Both the position numbers and the translations under genes were made by a program. Of a DNA stretch of 64,000 nucleotides, positions 25,440 through 33,829 are shown piece after piece. Source of the DNA: Novosphingobium sp. JCM 18896 (GTDB lineage Bacteria; Pseudomonadota; Alphaproteobacteria; Sphingomonadales; Sphingomonadaceae); the NCBI RefSeq assembly GCF_025938095.1, contig NZ_JAPCZF010000002.1:496001-560000 (forward strand). The letters run 5' to 3'. Every line of letters begins with the position of its first letter. The first letter of the stretch is position 1. Under the pieces are notes generated by a model that was not told where the DNA came from, ran no database searches, and saw only the letters and a program-made list of their open reading frames with translations.

Positions 25440-25572
25440 CATCCTCCCCGGTACGGGGAGGGGGACCACCCGCAGGGTGGTGGAGGGGGTTATCCGCCGA
25501 GTCCCACGTTGCCGAGAGCCCCCTCCACCACCGGCTGCGCCGGCGGTCCCCCTCCCCATTCTGGGGAGGATG
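25440..25572. repeat. Nested palindromic intergenic repeat, copy B
   Basis: The outer arms start with CATCCTCCCC and end with GGGGAGGATG, each arm forming its own CTCCCC..GGGGAG hairpin. The inner pair is GGTGGTGGAGGGGG / CCCCCTCCACCACC. TAGTACCCT lies directly before it at 25431-25439, the same nine bases as in the loop of the hairpin after ribF. The element lies between the convergent ends of the mutase and BON-protein genes. Confidence 0.85.
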
Positions 25573-25577
25573 AAAAC

Positions 25578-25608
25578 AAAAGGCGCCCCCGCGAGGGAGG
25601 CGCCTTTT
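25578..25608. terminator. Bidirectional intrinsic terminator
   Basis: AAAAGGCGCC (25578-25587) pairs with GGCGCCTTTT (25599-25608) across an 11-base loop, with T-runs on both strands (CTTTTTCG on plus, TTTTGTTTT on minus). It sits between the convergent phosphohexomutase and BON-protein genes, 15 bases after the latter's stop codon. Confidence 0.85.
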
Positions 25609-25622
25609 TCGTTTTCAGCGAA

Positions 25623-26603
25623 TCAGATCTTGCTGGTCTTCGTCGCGTCGGTTTTCGACTGCCCCAGCGTGCCACCCTCGGCAACGCTCTGGCTAGTGGC
25701 CCAGTTGCCCGAATGGGCCTGGCCGCTCCCAACCGCGACGCGCAGGTTGTTCTGCACGTGCTTGACGCCCGAGATGTTGTCGACGACGTCCTCGGCCCGG
25801 CGCTTGGCCTCGCGGCTGCCGACCGTGCCGTTGAGCGTGATCTCGCCCTTGTCGACGGTCACCGTGACATTGCTCGCGTCGACGCGCCAATCGTCGGTCA
25901 GGCGATCGTTGGCATCCTCGCGGATGCGCTCGTCGGAGCGCGTGTAGTCCTTGGGGCCGTGGCCACGATGATCCTGATCGCGACGGCGTGCCGCATCTTC
26001 GTCGCCGAACCACGAAGCGACCTCGTCGCTGGCACGATCCCAGAAGCCGCGGCGACCGTCGTCGTCGTTGCGGCCATACCCATGCTGGCGATAATCGGTG
26101 CCATAACGCGCTCCGCCGCCATAGCCGCCGGCGCCATAGCCGGTGCCGCCGTAATAGTTGTTCGAGTTCTGGGGGCCACCAACGGCCCAGGAGCCCTGCT
26201 GGCCCGTGAAGTAGCTCGAATCGCCGGTACCGCCGTAAGTCCCCTGGTAGGGCTGGCCCGACCGCAACTCGCGATCCTGTTCGTGCCAGTGATGGACGGG
26301 CCGGTCGTCATCGCGCGTATCATAGGTGCGCGGATTGTAGCCGCGCTGATCACGCCAGTCGTTGCGAGCGAAGCCGCCGCGGCTGCCGAAGTCGTCGTCG
26401 TGCGATGTCCGGCCATAGCCCAAGTCGCGATTGCGGCGGTTGGCTTCATAGCGGTCCTCGTCGAAACGATTTTCGCCCTGATTGCCATTGGGCGTGCCGC
26501 TGGCCTCGCGGCGATAACGCTCCTCGTTGCGGCGCCAGCGCTGGCCGGGATCTTCGTTCCGGTCGTCGTCGTGGCTGCGGTAACGGTCTCGATAGTCGGT
26601 CAT
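25623..26603 (-). CDS. BON-domain protein with a long low-complexity N-terminus
   Basis: 326 residues, GAGAGGAAC before the ATG. The first two thirds are rich in Arg, Asp, Gly, Tyr and Asn with no signal peptide (MTDYRDRYRSHDDDRNED). Then comes ASWFGDEDAARRRDQDHRG and a BON domain (about residues 230-300): DERIREDANDRL, VTVTVDKGEITLNGTVGSRE, AEDVVDNISGVKHVQNNLRV. BON domains bind phospholipid or membranes and often occur in stress-induced OsmY-like proteins. The SWFGDEDA segment recurs in such sphingomonad proteins. It has its own promoter region (26604-26754). Confidence 0.8.
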   Translation of the reverse strand: MTDYRDRYRSHDDDRNEDPGQRWRRNEERYRREASGTPNGNQGENRFDEDRYEANRRNRDLGYGRTSHDDDFGSRGGFARNDWRDQRGYNPRTYDTRDDDRPVHHWHEQDRELRSGQPYQGTYGGTGDSSYFTGQQGSWAVGGPQNSNNYYGGTGYGAGGYGGGARYGTDYRQHGYGRNDDDGRRGFWDRASDEVASWFGDEDAARRRDQDHRGHGPKDYTRSDERIREDANDRLTDDWRVDASNVTVTVDKGEITLNGTVGSREAKRRAEDVVDNISGVKHVQNNLRVAVGSGQAHSGNWATSQSVAEGGTLGQSKTDATKTSKI

Positions 26604-26754
26604 CAGAGTTCCTCTCTAGCTTGAAAGGAGCGCGGCTGGGCGAGCCCGGCGCGCGTGCTTCCAAAAAGGGAACGTCACGCGAGGCGACGGCGTTCCGCGT
26701 GCCCATCGCATCCGCTCCGCGCTTCGTCGCATTGCTGCAGGTGCAGCAAAGTGT

Positions 26755-29292
26755 TTGATTTCAGGAAAGAAACACCGCGAGCTCAAAGGCCTATCGACAG
26801 CGGCGCGAGGCACGCCCATCTCTTGCGACGTGGATGACCGCTCCGCCCTCCCGCCCGAGATCGAGGCCTGGTTCGCCGGCCGCGGCTGGCGCGTGCGGCG
26901 CCACCAGGCCGAGATGCTCGCCGCCGCCGAAGCGGGCCGGCACGCGCTGCTCGTCGCCGATACCGGCGCCGGCAAGACGCTCGCCGGCTTCCTGCCCACG
27001 CTCGCCGCCTTCGCACCGTCGCGGCTCGGCGGCGCGAAGCCGCCCGAAGGCCTGCACACGCTCTACGTCTCGCCGCTCAAGGCTCTGGGGCACGACGTCC
27101 AGCGCAACCTGATGACGCCGATCGAGGAAATCGGCCTGTCGATCCGCGTCGAGACGCGCAGCGGCGACACGCCTTCGGATCGCAAGGCGCGGCAAAGGGT
27201 CAAGCCACCGCACGTCCTGCTGACCACGCCCGAATCGCTGTCGCTGCTGCTGTCCTATCCCGAGGCGGCGGACCTGTTCGCCGGGCTCCAGCGTGTGGTG
27301 ATCGACGAGGTCCACGCCTTCGCCACCGGCAAGCGCGGCGACCTGCTGGCGCTGTGCCTGACGCGGCTGCAGGCGATCGCGCCCGGACTCCAGCGCGCGG
27401 CGCTCTCCGCCACGCTCGCCGATCCCGAGTCCTATCGCGCTTGGCTCGCACCCTGGGGAGAAATCGACAGCGTCGCGCTGGTCGAAGGCGAAGCCGGGGC
27501 CGATCCCGAGGTGTCGATCCTGCTGCCGGGCGAGGACACCGGCGTCCCCTGGGCTGGCCACGCTGCCGCCTGGGCCGTGCCGCAACTCTATGCGGAGATC
27601 GAGCGTCACCGCACAACCTTGATCTTCACCAACACGCGCTTTCTCGCCGAATACATCTTCCAGCTGCTGTGGGACGTGAACGAGGCCCACTTGCCGATCG
27701 GCATCCACCACGGCTCGCTGGCCAAGGAAGCGCGGCGCAAGGTCGAGGGGGCGATGGCGCGCGGCGAGCTGCGCGCGCTGGTCTGCACCGCCAGCCTCGA
27801 CCTCGGTGTCGACTGGGGCGACATCGACCTCGTCGTCCAGATGGGCGCGCCCAAGGGCTCGTCGCGGCTGCTCCAGCGCATCGGCCGCGCCAACCACCGG
27901 CTCGACTGCCCGAGCAAGGCCATGCTGGTGCCCGGCAACCGCTTCGAATTCCTCGAGGCCATGGCCGCCGCCGACGCGGTCGAACAGGGCCAACGCGACG
28001 GCGAGGACTTCCGCCCGGGCGGGCTCGACGTGCTCGCGCAGCACGTCATGGGATGCGCCTGCGCTGGGCCGTTCCGCGAGGATGACCTGCTCGCCGAGAT
28101 TCGCTCGTCGCTGGCCTATGCCTGGCTCGACGAGGCGGGAATGACGCGCGTGCTCGATTTCGTCGCGACCGGCGGCTACGCGCTGCGCGCTTACGACCGC
28201 TTCAAGCGTATCGTCAAAGGTCGCGACGGGTTCTGGCGGCTGACTCATCCCGAACAGGCCGCGCGCCACCGGCTCAACGCCGGGATCATCGTCGACAACG
28301 AGATGGTCGAGGTGCGCTTCAGGAACGGCCGCGCGCTCGGTAAGGTCGAGGAGGGCTTCGCCGCGCAGCTCTCGCCCGGCGATACCTTCCGCTTCGCCGG
28401 CACCGATCTCGAGGTCGAGCAGTTCCGCGATCTCGACCTGATCGTGCGCGCGTCAAAGAGGTCGGCACAGATCCCGTCCTATACCGGCCTGCGGCTGGCG
28501 CTGACCACGCATCTGGCCGACAAGGTGCGCGACCTGATCGCCGATCGCAGCCAGTGGGGCCGCCTGCCGGACGACGTGCGCGAATGGCTCGAGGTACAGG
28601 CCTGGCGCTCGCACCTGCCCGTGCCGGGCCGGCTGCTGGTCGAGAGCTTCCCGCACCGCGGACTCGCCTATACCACCTATTATACCTTCGAGGGGTGGAA
28701 CGCGAACCAGTCGCTGGGCATGCTGATCACGCGGCGGATGGAGGACCGCGGGCTCGGCCCGCTCGGTTTCAACGCCACCGACTATGCGCTGGCTATCTGG
28801 GGATTGAAGCCCGTCGACGATCCGGCCGCGCTGCTCTCGCCCGACATCCTGACGCACGAGTTCGTCGACTGGGTCCAGCAGTCGCACCTGCTGCGCCGCG
28901 CCTTCCGCGAGGTCGCGGTGATCTCGGGCCTCGTCGAGCGCCAGCATCCGGGCAAGAAGAAGACGGGCAAGCAGGTCACCTTCTCGACCGACCTGATCTA
29001 CGACGTGCTGCGCAAGTACGAGCCCGACCACCTGCTGATCGAGGCGGCCTGGGCCGATGCGCGCGCGCGCATGACCGACGTCGCCCGCGTCGCCGACGTG
29101 CTCGACCGCGCCGCGCGCGAGATCGATCATGTCCGGCTCGAACGGATCAGCCCGCTGTCGGTGCCCGTGCTGTCGATGATCGGCCGCGAGAGCCTGCCCG
29201 CGGGCTCGGCCGACGATCTGCTGCTCGAAGAGGCCGAGAGCCTGGCCTCGGCAGCGATGCGGACCGAGCCCGACGCGGTCGAGCCGGACTGA
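26755..29292 (+). CDS. DEXH-box helicase, ligase-associated/Lhr-like
   Basis: Up to 845 residues. Motifs of superfamily 2: ADTGAGKTLAGFLPT (motif I), VIDEVHAF (DEVH, motif II), LSATLADPE (motif III), then FTNTRFLAEYIF, LGVDWGDIDLV and LLQRIGRANHRLD (motif VI). The C-terminal half carries the Lhr-type winged-helix and core regions (FPHRGLAYTTYYTFEG). It matches the helicase of the DNA ligase-associated damage response set. No ligase, exonuclease or phosphodiesterase partner is adjacent here. Start uncertain: TTG 26755 is the longest, GTG 26830 is an alternative; the first 25 residues are not family-like. Confidence 0.88.
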   Translation: MISGKKHRELKGLSTAARGTPISCDVDDRSALPPEIEAWFAGRGWRVRRHQAEMLAAAEAGRHALLVADTGAGKTLAGFLPTLAAFAPSRLGGAKPPEGLHTLYVSPLKALGHDVQRNLMTPIEEIGLSIRVETRSGDTPSDRKARQRVKPPHVLLTTPESLSLLLSYPEAADLFAGLQRVVIDEVHAFATGKRGDLLALCLTRLQAIAPGLQRAALSATLADPESYRAWLAPWGEIDSVALVEGEAGADPEVSILLPGEDTGVPWAGHAAAWAVPQLYAEIERHRTTLIFTNTRFLAEYIFQLLWDVNEAHLPIGIHHGSLAKEARRKVEGAMARGELRALVCTASLDLGVDWGDIDLVVQMGAPKGSSRLLQRIGRANHRLDCPSKAMLVPGNRFEFLEAMAAADAVEQGQRDGEDFRPGGLDVLAQHVMGCACAGPFREDDLLAEIRSSLAYAWLDEAGMTRVLDFVATGGYALRAYDRFKRIVKGRDGFWRLTHPEQAARHRLNAGIIVDNEMVEVRFRNGRALGKVEEGFAAQLSPGDTFRFAGTDLEVEQFRDLDLIVRASKRSAQIPSYTGLRLALTTHLADKVRDLIADRSQWGRLPDDVREWLEVQAWRSHLPVPGRLLVESFPHRGLAYTTYYTFEGWNANQSLGMLITRRMEDRGLGPLGFNATDYALAIWGLKPVDDPAALLSPDILTHEFVDWVQQSHLLRRAFREVAVISGLVERQHPGKKKTGKQVTFSTDLIYDVLRKYEPDHLLIEAAWADARARMTDVARVADVLDRAAREIDHVRLERISPLSVPVLSMIGRESLPAGSADDLLLEEAESLASAAMRTEPDAVEPD

Positions 29293-29298
29293 GCGCGG

Positions 29299-29742
29299 TC
29301 AGGGCGTCGTCGGCGCCTTGTCGAACTGCCCGAACCGCTCGTTGCCGACGAAGCCGAAGCGCGTCACCTGCGAGGCCTTGATGAGCGCCAGGGTCCTCGC
29401 CGACTGATCGTAGCTGGCATCCTGGTCCGGCTGGAACTGCAGTTCGGGTTCGGGCTTCATCGCCGCCGTCGCCTGGAGGATACCGCCGAGTTCGGCCTCG
29501 CTGACGGGCGCACCGTTCCACAGCGCCTTGCCGTCGCCGGTGATCGCCAAGCGATTGGTGACGGGATCGATGATGCCCGGCGGTGGCGCCTTTCCGGGGA
29601 GACCCACTTCGATGACGTGACTGGCGACGGGGATCGTAATCACGAACATGATCAGCAGTACGAGCAGGACGTCGATCAGCGGCGTCGTGTTCATCTCACC
29701 CATCGGTTGGCCGGTTCCCGGCCGCACGCTTGCCATGGCCAT
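29299..29742 (-). CDS. exbD: ExbD/TolR-family biopolymer transport protein (third ExbD)
   Basis: 147 residues from ATG 29742, with AGGAGG 9 bases upstream. MGEMNTTPLIDVLLVLLIMF is the conserved N-terminal ExbD membrane helix with the proton-carrying Asp. The periplasmic part ends in QFQPDQDASYDQSARTL and VTRFGFVGNERFGQFDK. The latter stretches are nearly the same as in the neighbouring 29933-30385 gene, so the two are tandem duplicates. ExbD forms the proton-driven motor with ExbB that energises TonB. A terminator lies between this gene and its twin, so it may have its own promoter. Confidence 0.93.
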   Translation of the reverse strand: MAMASVRPGTGQPMGEMNTTPLIDVLLVLLIMFVITIPVASHVIEVGLPGKAPPPGIIDPVTNRLAITGDGKALWNGAPVSEAELGGILQATAAMKPEPELQFQPDQDASYDQSARTLALIKASQVTRFGFVGNERFGQFDKAPTTP

Positions 29743-29874
29743 CGTCAATCGCCTCCTTTCAGCAATACCTTCCCAAGATTCTCGTCGTCTAATGAGACAG
29801 GTATATCAGAGAGGCTGGGGACGGCGAAGCGGATTAAAGGCGCCCGGCCCGCGCCATTCGTATTCGCGGCGCGC

Positions 29875-29905
29875 AACAAAAAAGGGGCGGATCGCTCCGC
29901 CCCTT
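29875..29905 (-). terminator. Intrinsic terminator after the middle exbD
   Basis: On the minus strand AAGGGGCGGA (29896-29905) pairs with TCCGCCCCTT (29882-29891) around a 4-base loop, followed by a run of T residues (TTTTTTGTT). It lies 28 bases after the stop at 29933. It should end the tonB-exbB-exbD-exbD transcript and leave the last exbD partly independent. Confidence 0.8.
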
Positions 29906-29932
29906 CTTCGGTTCGATCGGACCAGCGCCGAA

Positions 29933-30385
29933 TTACTTCGGGTTGGCCGCCGACTTGTCGAATTCCGAGAACTGCTCGTTCCCGACGAAGCCGAACTTGG
30001 TGACCTTCGAGCCCTTGATGATGTTCAGGACCTTCGCCGACAGATCGTAGCTGGCGTCCTGTTCCGGCTGGAACTGGAGTTCCGGCTCGGGATTCATCGT
30101 GGTGGTCGTCTTGAGGTTGGTCACCAGCTGGCCGGCGTTCAGGACGTTGCCGTTCCACAGGATCTCGCCGTTGCGGGTGAGAACCAGCTTGTTGACCACC
30201 GGCAGGACCGGCGGCGGCGGCGTATCGTTCGGATTCGGCACCGGCAGGTCGATATCGACCGAGTGGGTCGCGACGGGGATGGTGATGATGAACATGATGA
30301 GAAGCACGAGCATGACGTCGATCAGCGGCGTCGTGTTCATTTCCATCATCGGCGAGCCATCGTCCTTGCCGCCTGACATTGCCAT
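29933..30385 (-). CDS. exbD: ExbD/TolR-family biopolymer transport protein (second ExbD)
   Basis: 150 residues from ATG 30385; AGGAG lies 8 bases upstream. MEMNTTPLIDVMLVLLIMFI is the membrane helix with the functional Asp. DLPVPNPNDTPPPPVLPVVN is a proline-rich stretch. The C-terminal QFQPEQDASYDLSAKV and VTKFGFVGNEQFSEFDK are close to those of the last exbD. Part of the minus-strand operon behind exbB. No unusual residue loss was seen in the helix. Confidence 0.94.
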   Translation of the reverse strand: MAMSGGKDDGSPMMEMNTTPLIDVMLVLLIMFIITIPVATHSVDIDLPVPNPNDTPPPPVLPVVNKLVLTRNGEILWNGNVLNAGQLVTNLKTTTTMNPEPELQFQPEQDASYDLSAKVLNIIKGSKVTKFGFVGNEQFSEFDKSAANPK

Positions 30386-30418
30386 GGATCTTACTCCTGA
30401 ATTGGGCCGTGCCGCGGG

Positions 30419-30949
30419 TTAGGCGGTGGGATCCACGGGGTTCGAGATGAAGCCGACCGTCGGATAGCCCGAGATCTGCACGTTGTAGATCGCACCGGCG
30501 ACGCAGCGCCAGGGAACGTTCACGTCACCGCGAATGTGCACCTGGGGAACCTTGTCGGGGTTGTCGCGCAGCGCCTCGGGACCGCCCTCGCGCTTGACGA
30601 TGGCATCGAGCCGCTTGAACGCCTGTTCGCGCAGTTCGACCGAGGTAACCGGCGTGATGTTGTTGAAGTAAATGCGGCACTGGCCATAGCGCGTCGCGCC
30701 TTCGTAGCCGGGCTCGCCCGCGCTGCGACCTGCACCGTCGGTCGAGCTGACCGTGAGGAGCAGGTTTTCGACCTTGTCCTTCGATTCCGACGAAACGATG
30801 ATCGGAAGCTTGAGCTTCTCGATGGTCTGGATCGCGACCGGCACCGCAATGAGGAAGATGATCAGCAACACCAGCATCACGTCGACGAGCGGCGTGGTGT
30901 TGATGTCCGACATCGGAGTCTCTGCCCCGCCGCCTACTGAAACTGCCAT
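30419..30949 (-). CDS. exbD: ExbD/TolR-family biopolymer transport protein (first ExbD, divergent type)
   Basis: 176 residues. The helix MSDINTTPLVDVMLVLLIIF keeps the ExbD Asp. The periplasmic domain differs from that of the other two: TIEKLKLPIIVSSESKDKVE, then GQCRIYFNNITPV and RDNPDKVPQVHIRGDVNVPW. It ends ...GFISNPVDPTA. AGGATGAAAC precedes the ATG. The gene follows exbB and precedes the second exbD. It may contact a different TonB or work in a mixed ExbD complex; that is inference. Confidence 0.92.
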   Translation of the reverse strand: MAVSVGGGAETPMSDINTTPLVDVMLVLLIIFLIAVPVAIQTIEKLKLPIIVSSESKDKVENLLLTVSSTDGAGRSAGEPGYEGATRYGQCRIYFNNITPVTSVELREQAFKRLDAIVKREGGPEALRDNPDKVPQVHIRGDVNVPWRCVAGAIYNVQISGYPTVGFISNPVDPTA

Positions 30950-31060
30950 AGTTTCATCCTATCTTTGCATTCAATCCCGAGAGGGCGACGGGCCCGCATG
31001 CAGCAGCCCGTCGCGTGACCCCGCGGTTGGCGGCGAGCCAGGCCCGCCGCCGCTGCGTGC

Positions 31061-31837
31061 TCAGGGCTTGGTCGGGGCAGCAGCCGGCTTGGCGGCAGCG
31101 GCCGGAGCAGCCTTGGCAGGAGCAACGATCGTTGCCGGACGCACGGCACCGCCCGAGGCGATGTTGGCGAGGACGTCGGTCGAGAAGCCGGTCAGCTGCT
31201 CGCCGATCGACTTGTTGCGGGCCTGCAGGTAGTTGTAGGCAAGCACGGCCGGAACGGCGACGAGCAGACCGAGCGCGGTCATGATCAGAGCTTCACCGAC
31301 CGGACCCGCGACCTTGTCGATCGAGGCCGAACCGGCGATGCCGATGTTGATCAGAGCGCGATAGATGCCGACGACGGTACCGAACAGACCGATGAACGGC
31401 GAGGTTGCACCGACGGTCGCGAGGAACGGCAGGCCCGAAGCGAGGCGTGCGTTGATCGAGGCTTCCGAGCGAGCGAGCGAGCCGTGCAGCCAGTCGTGCG
31501 CTTCGGTCGAGTCCTTGAGCTTGGTGGCTTCTTCTTCAGCCTGGAGACCGTCGTCGACGATCTGGCGCCAGGCGCTGTTCTTGTCGAGCTTGGCAGCGCC
31601 GTCCTTGAGGGTCGGGGCCTTCCAGAAGCTCGCGCGGACCTCGCGGCCCTGACGCAGGATCTTCGACTGTTCGAACCACTTGGTGAACAGGATGTAGAAC
31701 GAGCCGAACGACATGATGCCGAGGATGACGACGGTCGCATAGGCGATGAAACCGCCCTGCTCGAGAGCTTCGGCGAAACCGAACTTGTTCTGCGGGGCAG
31801 CCGGGGCAGCCGCGGCGAGAAGATCGATGATGTGCAT
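31061..31837 (-). CDS. exbB: ExbB/TolQ/MotA proton channel protein
   Basis: 258 residues from ATG 31837, with AGAGGACC upstream. Three membrane segments: one near residues 30-52 (YATVVILGIMSFGSFYILFT) and two in the C-terminal half (LPFLATVGATSPFIGLFGTV, LIMTALGLLVAVPAVLAYN). The conserved VGATSPFIGLFGTVVGIYRA region is the MotA/TolQ/ExbB signature. The Ala/Pro-rich tail (PAKAAPAAAAKPAAAPTK) is extra compared with E. coli ExbB. It forms the proton channel that powers TonB. It lies between tonB and the exbD genes. Confidence 0.95.
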   Translation of the reverse strand: MHIIDLLAAAAPAAPQNKFGFAEALEQGGFIAYATVVILGIMSFGSFYILFTKWFEQSKILRQGREVRASFWKAPTLKDGAAKLDKNSAWRQIVDDGLQAEEEATKLKDSTEAHDWLHGSLARSEASINARLASGLPFLATVGATSPFIGLFGTVVGIYRALINIGIAGSASIDKVAGPVGEALIMTALGLLVAVPAVLAYNYLQARNKSIGEQLTGFSTDVLANIASGGAVRPATIVAPAKAAPAAAAKPAAAPTKP

Positions 31838-31909
31838 GCGGTAGGTCCTCTCAAGAATGGAAAAAAGATGGCCGGCAGCGTAGGGGGCGTGCCGGCACGG
31901 TCAGGAAAA

Positions 31910-32566
31910 TCAGTCCTTCGGGATGACCCAACGGACGCGGTTCGCATAGGTGCCGGTAGTCGGCTGGCCTTCGCCGTCCTTGGCCGGCGTGAAGCGGGCG
32001 CGACGACGGACGTTGTCGCAGGTCGCCTGGTCGAGGTCCGGATGGCCGCTCGAGCTGGTGATCTGGCAGTCGGTCACACGGCCATCAGGGCCGACCGACA
32101 CGCGGAAACCGGTGGTACCTTCGCGTTCCTCGCGCAGAGCCCGCGCGGGATAGTCGTTGGTGGTAGCCCAGGAACCGGGATTGCCACGCGGCACGGCGCC
32201 CGAGGGCGTGAACCGCGGCGGCGGGGGAGCTGCCGGCGGCGGCGGCACCACGACCATCGGCGGAGCCGGCGGCGGTGGGGTGTCGACGACCGTGATCGGC
32301 GGCGGCACGACCGAAACGTTGATCTTCGGCGGCGGCGCCACGACGGGCGGCGGCGGCGGAAGGTCATCCTTCGGCGGCGGTGGCGGCGGTTCCTCTTTCT
32401 TGACTTCTTCCTTGATGTCGACGGTGGTCACCTTCTGGATGACCTTCTTGGCCGCCTCATAGGCCAAACCCGTGACAAGCGCATAACCAACTAAAACGTG
32501 AATGAGGGCAACGATGATCAACGCGGTAACTTTGTTACCGCTCATCTTTTGGTCAGCGTAAGCCAT
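31910..32566 (-). CDS. tonB: TonB energy-transducing protein
   Basis: 218 residues. One N-terminal membrane helix (VTALIIVALIHVLVGYALV), a long Pro-rich periplasmic linker with PPPPPP blocks, and a C-terminal TonB domain: YPARALREEREGTTGFRVSV, PDGRVTDCQITSSSGHPDLD, then TPAKDGEGQPTTG and RVRWVIP. YPxxAxxxxxxG is the family core. It passes energy from ExbBD to outer-membrane receptors. It is the first gene of the minus-strand cluster tonB-exbB-exbD-exbD-exbD; ATG 32545 is a possible second start. Confidence 0.95.
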   Translation of the reverse strand: MAYADQKMSGNKVTALIIVALIHVLVGYALVTGLAYEAAKKVIQKVTTVDIKEEVKKEEPPPPPPKDDLPPPPPVVAPPPKINVSVVPPPITVVDTPPPPAPPMVVVPPPPAAPPPPRFTPSGAVPRGNPGSWATTNDYPARALREEREGTTGFRVSVGPDGRVTDCQITSSSGHPDLDQATCDNVRRRARFTPAKDGEGQPTTGTYANRVRWVIPKD

Positions 32567-32904
32567 TCCGACGCATCACTCCATTACAATGCCACGAGCC
32601 ACAGCTCGAGGCGCCCACAGGCGAGCCGTTAGGCAGCGACCCATGTGATTCTTAACGCACCACCCCGAACGGACGACCGGCTCCCCTCTCGGGGCATCGG
32701 CGCCCGATTAGGCGAACGGCAGGGCCTTTTATATTTTTTGGCCCGGAATTCGGCCATGCTTTAGCTCCGTTGCCAAACCCGCGCAACGCCTTATGCGCGT
32801 GTCCAGAAGTTAACATCTGATTCAGACATGTTAAGCTGAATGGCCGCACCCGGCGGGCTTTGCACCCGTCAAAAAACCTGAGAAATTCCGGGAGTTCGTT
32901 GAAC
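32567..32904. promoter_or_regulatory. Gene-free region between tonB and the divergent 32905 gene
   Basis: 338 bases without a supportable gene. Two inverted features are visible. One is GGGCC-N13-GGCCC at 32722-32744 with an AT-only spacer (TTTTATATTTTTT). The other is TTAACAT-N11-ATGTTAA at 32810-32834, with CTGATTCAG in the middle. The AT-rich parts stand out against the GC-rich background and suit promoters in both directions. Whether either dyad binds a regulator is unknown. Confidence 0.45.
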
Positions 32905-33759
32905 ATGAATTCAACCAAGCGCTTCCTTCGGACCGCGACGGCGGCGATAACGGCAGCGGTGCTGCCGATAAATTTTGCGCCCGCGATCGCCGCCCAGCCC
33001 CCCGCGCCGGTCGTCGTTCCGACCTATGCCGACCTGGCCGATCTATCCGATTCGGCGCGAATTGTGGTGCGTGCCGAAGTGCGCAAGATCGCCCCCGTCG
33101 AACCGGCGCGCGCACGGGGCGTCCGGCCGGGTTGGGCCCGCTATTATATCGAGGCGCGGACCCAGGCGCTGATCCGCGGCGACAAGCCGCTGGGCCAGTC
33201 GCTGCGCTATCTGGTTGACATGCAGCCCGATGCGCGCGGCAAGCCGCCCGCGATCAAGAAGAAGGCCGTGCTGCTCTTCGCCACCAGCGCCCAGGGCCCC
33301 GCGGGCGACCTGCAACTGGCCGCGCCCGACGCGCAGATCCTGTGGAGCGCGGAGACCGAGGCCAAGCTGCGCGCGGTGCTGGCGGCGCTCGTGGCGCCCG
33401 ACGCGGCGCCATCGGTGACCCGCGTGCGCGAAGCGATCCACGTCCCGGGCAATCTCGCCGGCGAGGGCGAGACGCAGTTCTTCCTCGAGACCGCAAAGCA
33501 TTCGGCCGCATCGATCACCGTCCAGCACCGACCCGGCGCGGCACCGGCCTGGGGCGCCTCGTTCTCCGAAGTCGCCGCGCTGGTCGGCAGCCCACCGCAG
33601 CGCGACACGCTCGCCTGGTATCGCCTCGCGTGCTTCCTGCCCAACCGGCTGCCGAGCGGGGTCAACCTCTCCGAAGGCGCGGGCAGCCGCGCCCAGGCCG
33701 AGGCCGACTACCGCATGGTGCTCGGCGAATTGGGGACCTGCACGCGCACGCGATCGTAG
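32905..33759 (+). CDS. Secreted protein of unknown function
   Basis: 284 residues from ATG 32905, GGGAG 10 bases upstream. Signal peptide at the N-terminus (TATAAITAAVLPINFAPAIA). The mature part contains YADLADLSDSARIVVRAEVR, which repeats in similar hypothetical proteins, YYIEARTQALIRGDKPLG, and a C-terminal WYRLACFLPNRLPSGVNLSE with two Cys. No enzyme motif is evident. Proteins of this shape occur in sphingomonads as conserved hypotheticals (from general memory, not a search). The periplasmic location is inferred. Confidence 0.75.
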   Translation: MNSTKRFLRTATAAITAAVLPINFAPAIAAQPPAPVVVPTYADLADLSDSARIVVRAEVRKIAPVEPARARGVRPGWARYYIEARTQALIRGDKPLGQSLRYLVDMQPDARGKPPAIKKKAVLLFATSAQGPAGDLQLAAPDAQILWSAETEAKLRAVLAALVAPDAAPSVTRVREAIHVPGNLAGEGETQFFLETAKHSAASITVQHRPGAAPAWGASFSEVAALVGSPPQRDTLAWYRLACFLPNRLPSGVNLSEGAGSRAQAEADYRMVLGELGTCTRTRS

Positions 33760-33829
33760 GGCCGACGGCCTTCAAGGCGCTGGCCTTTCCGCCGAGGCTC
33801 GCTTAGGGCGCGGCCCGAAAGGGAGCATC

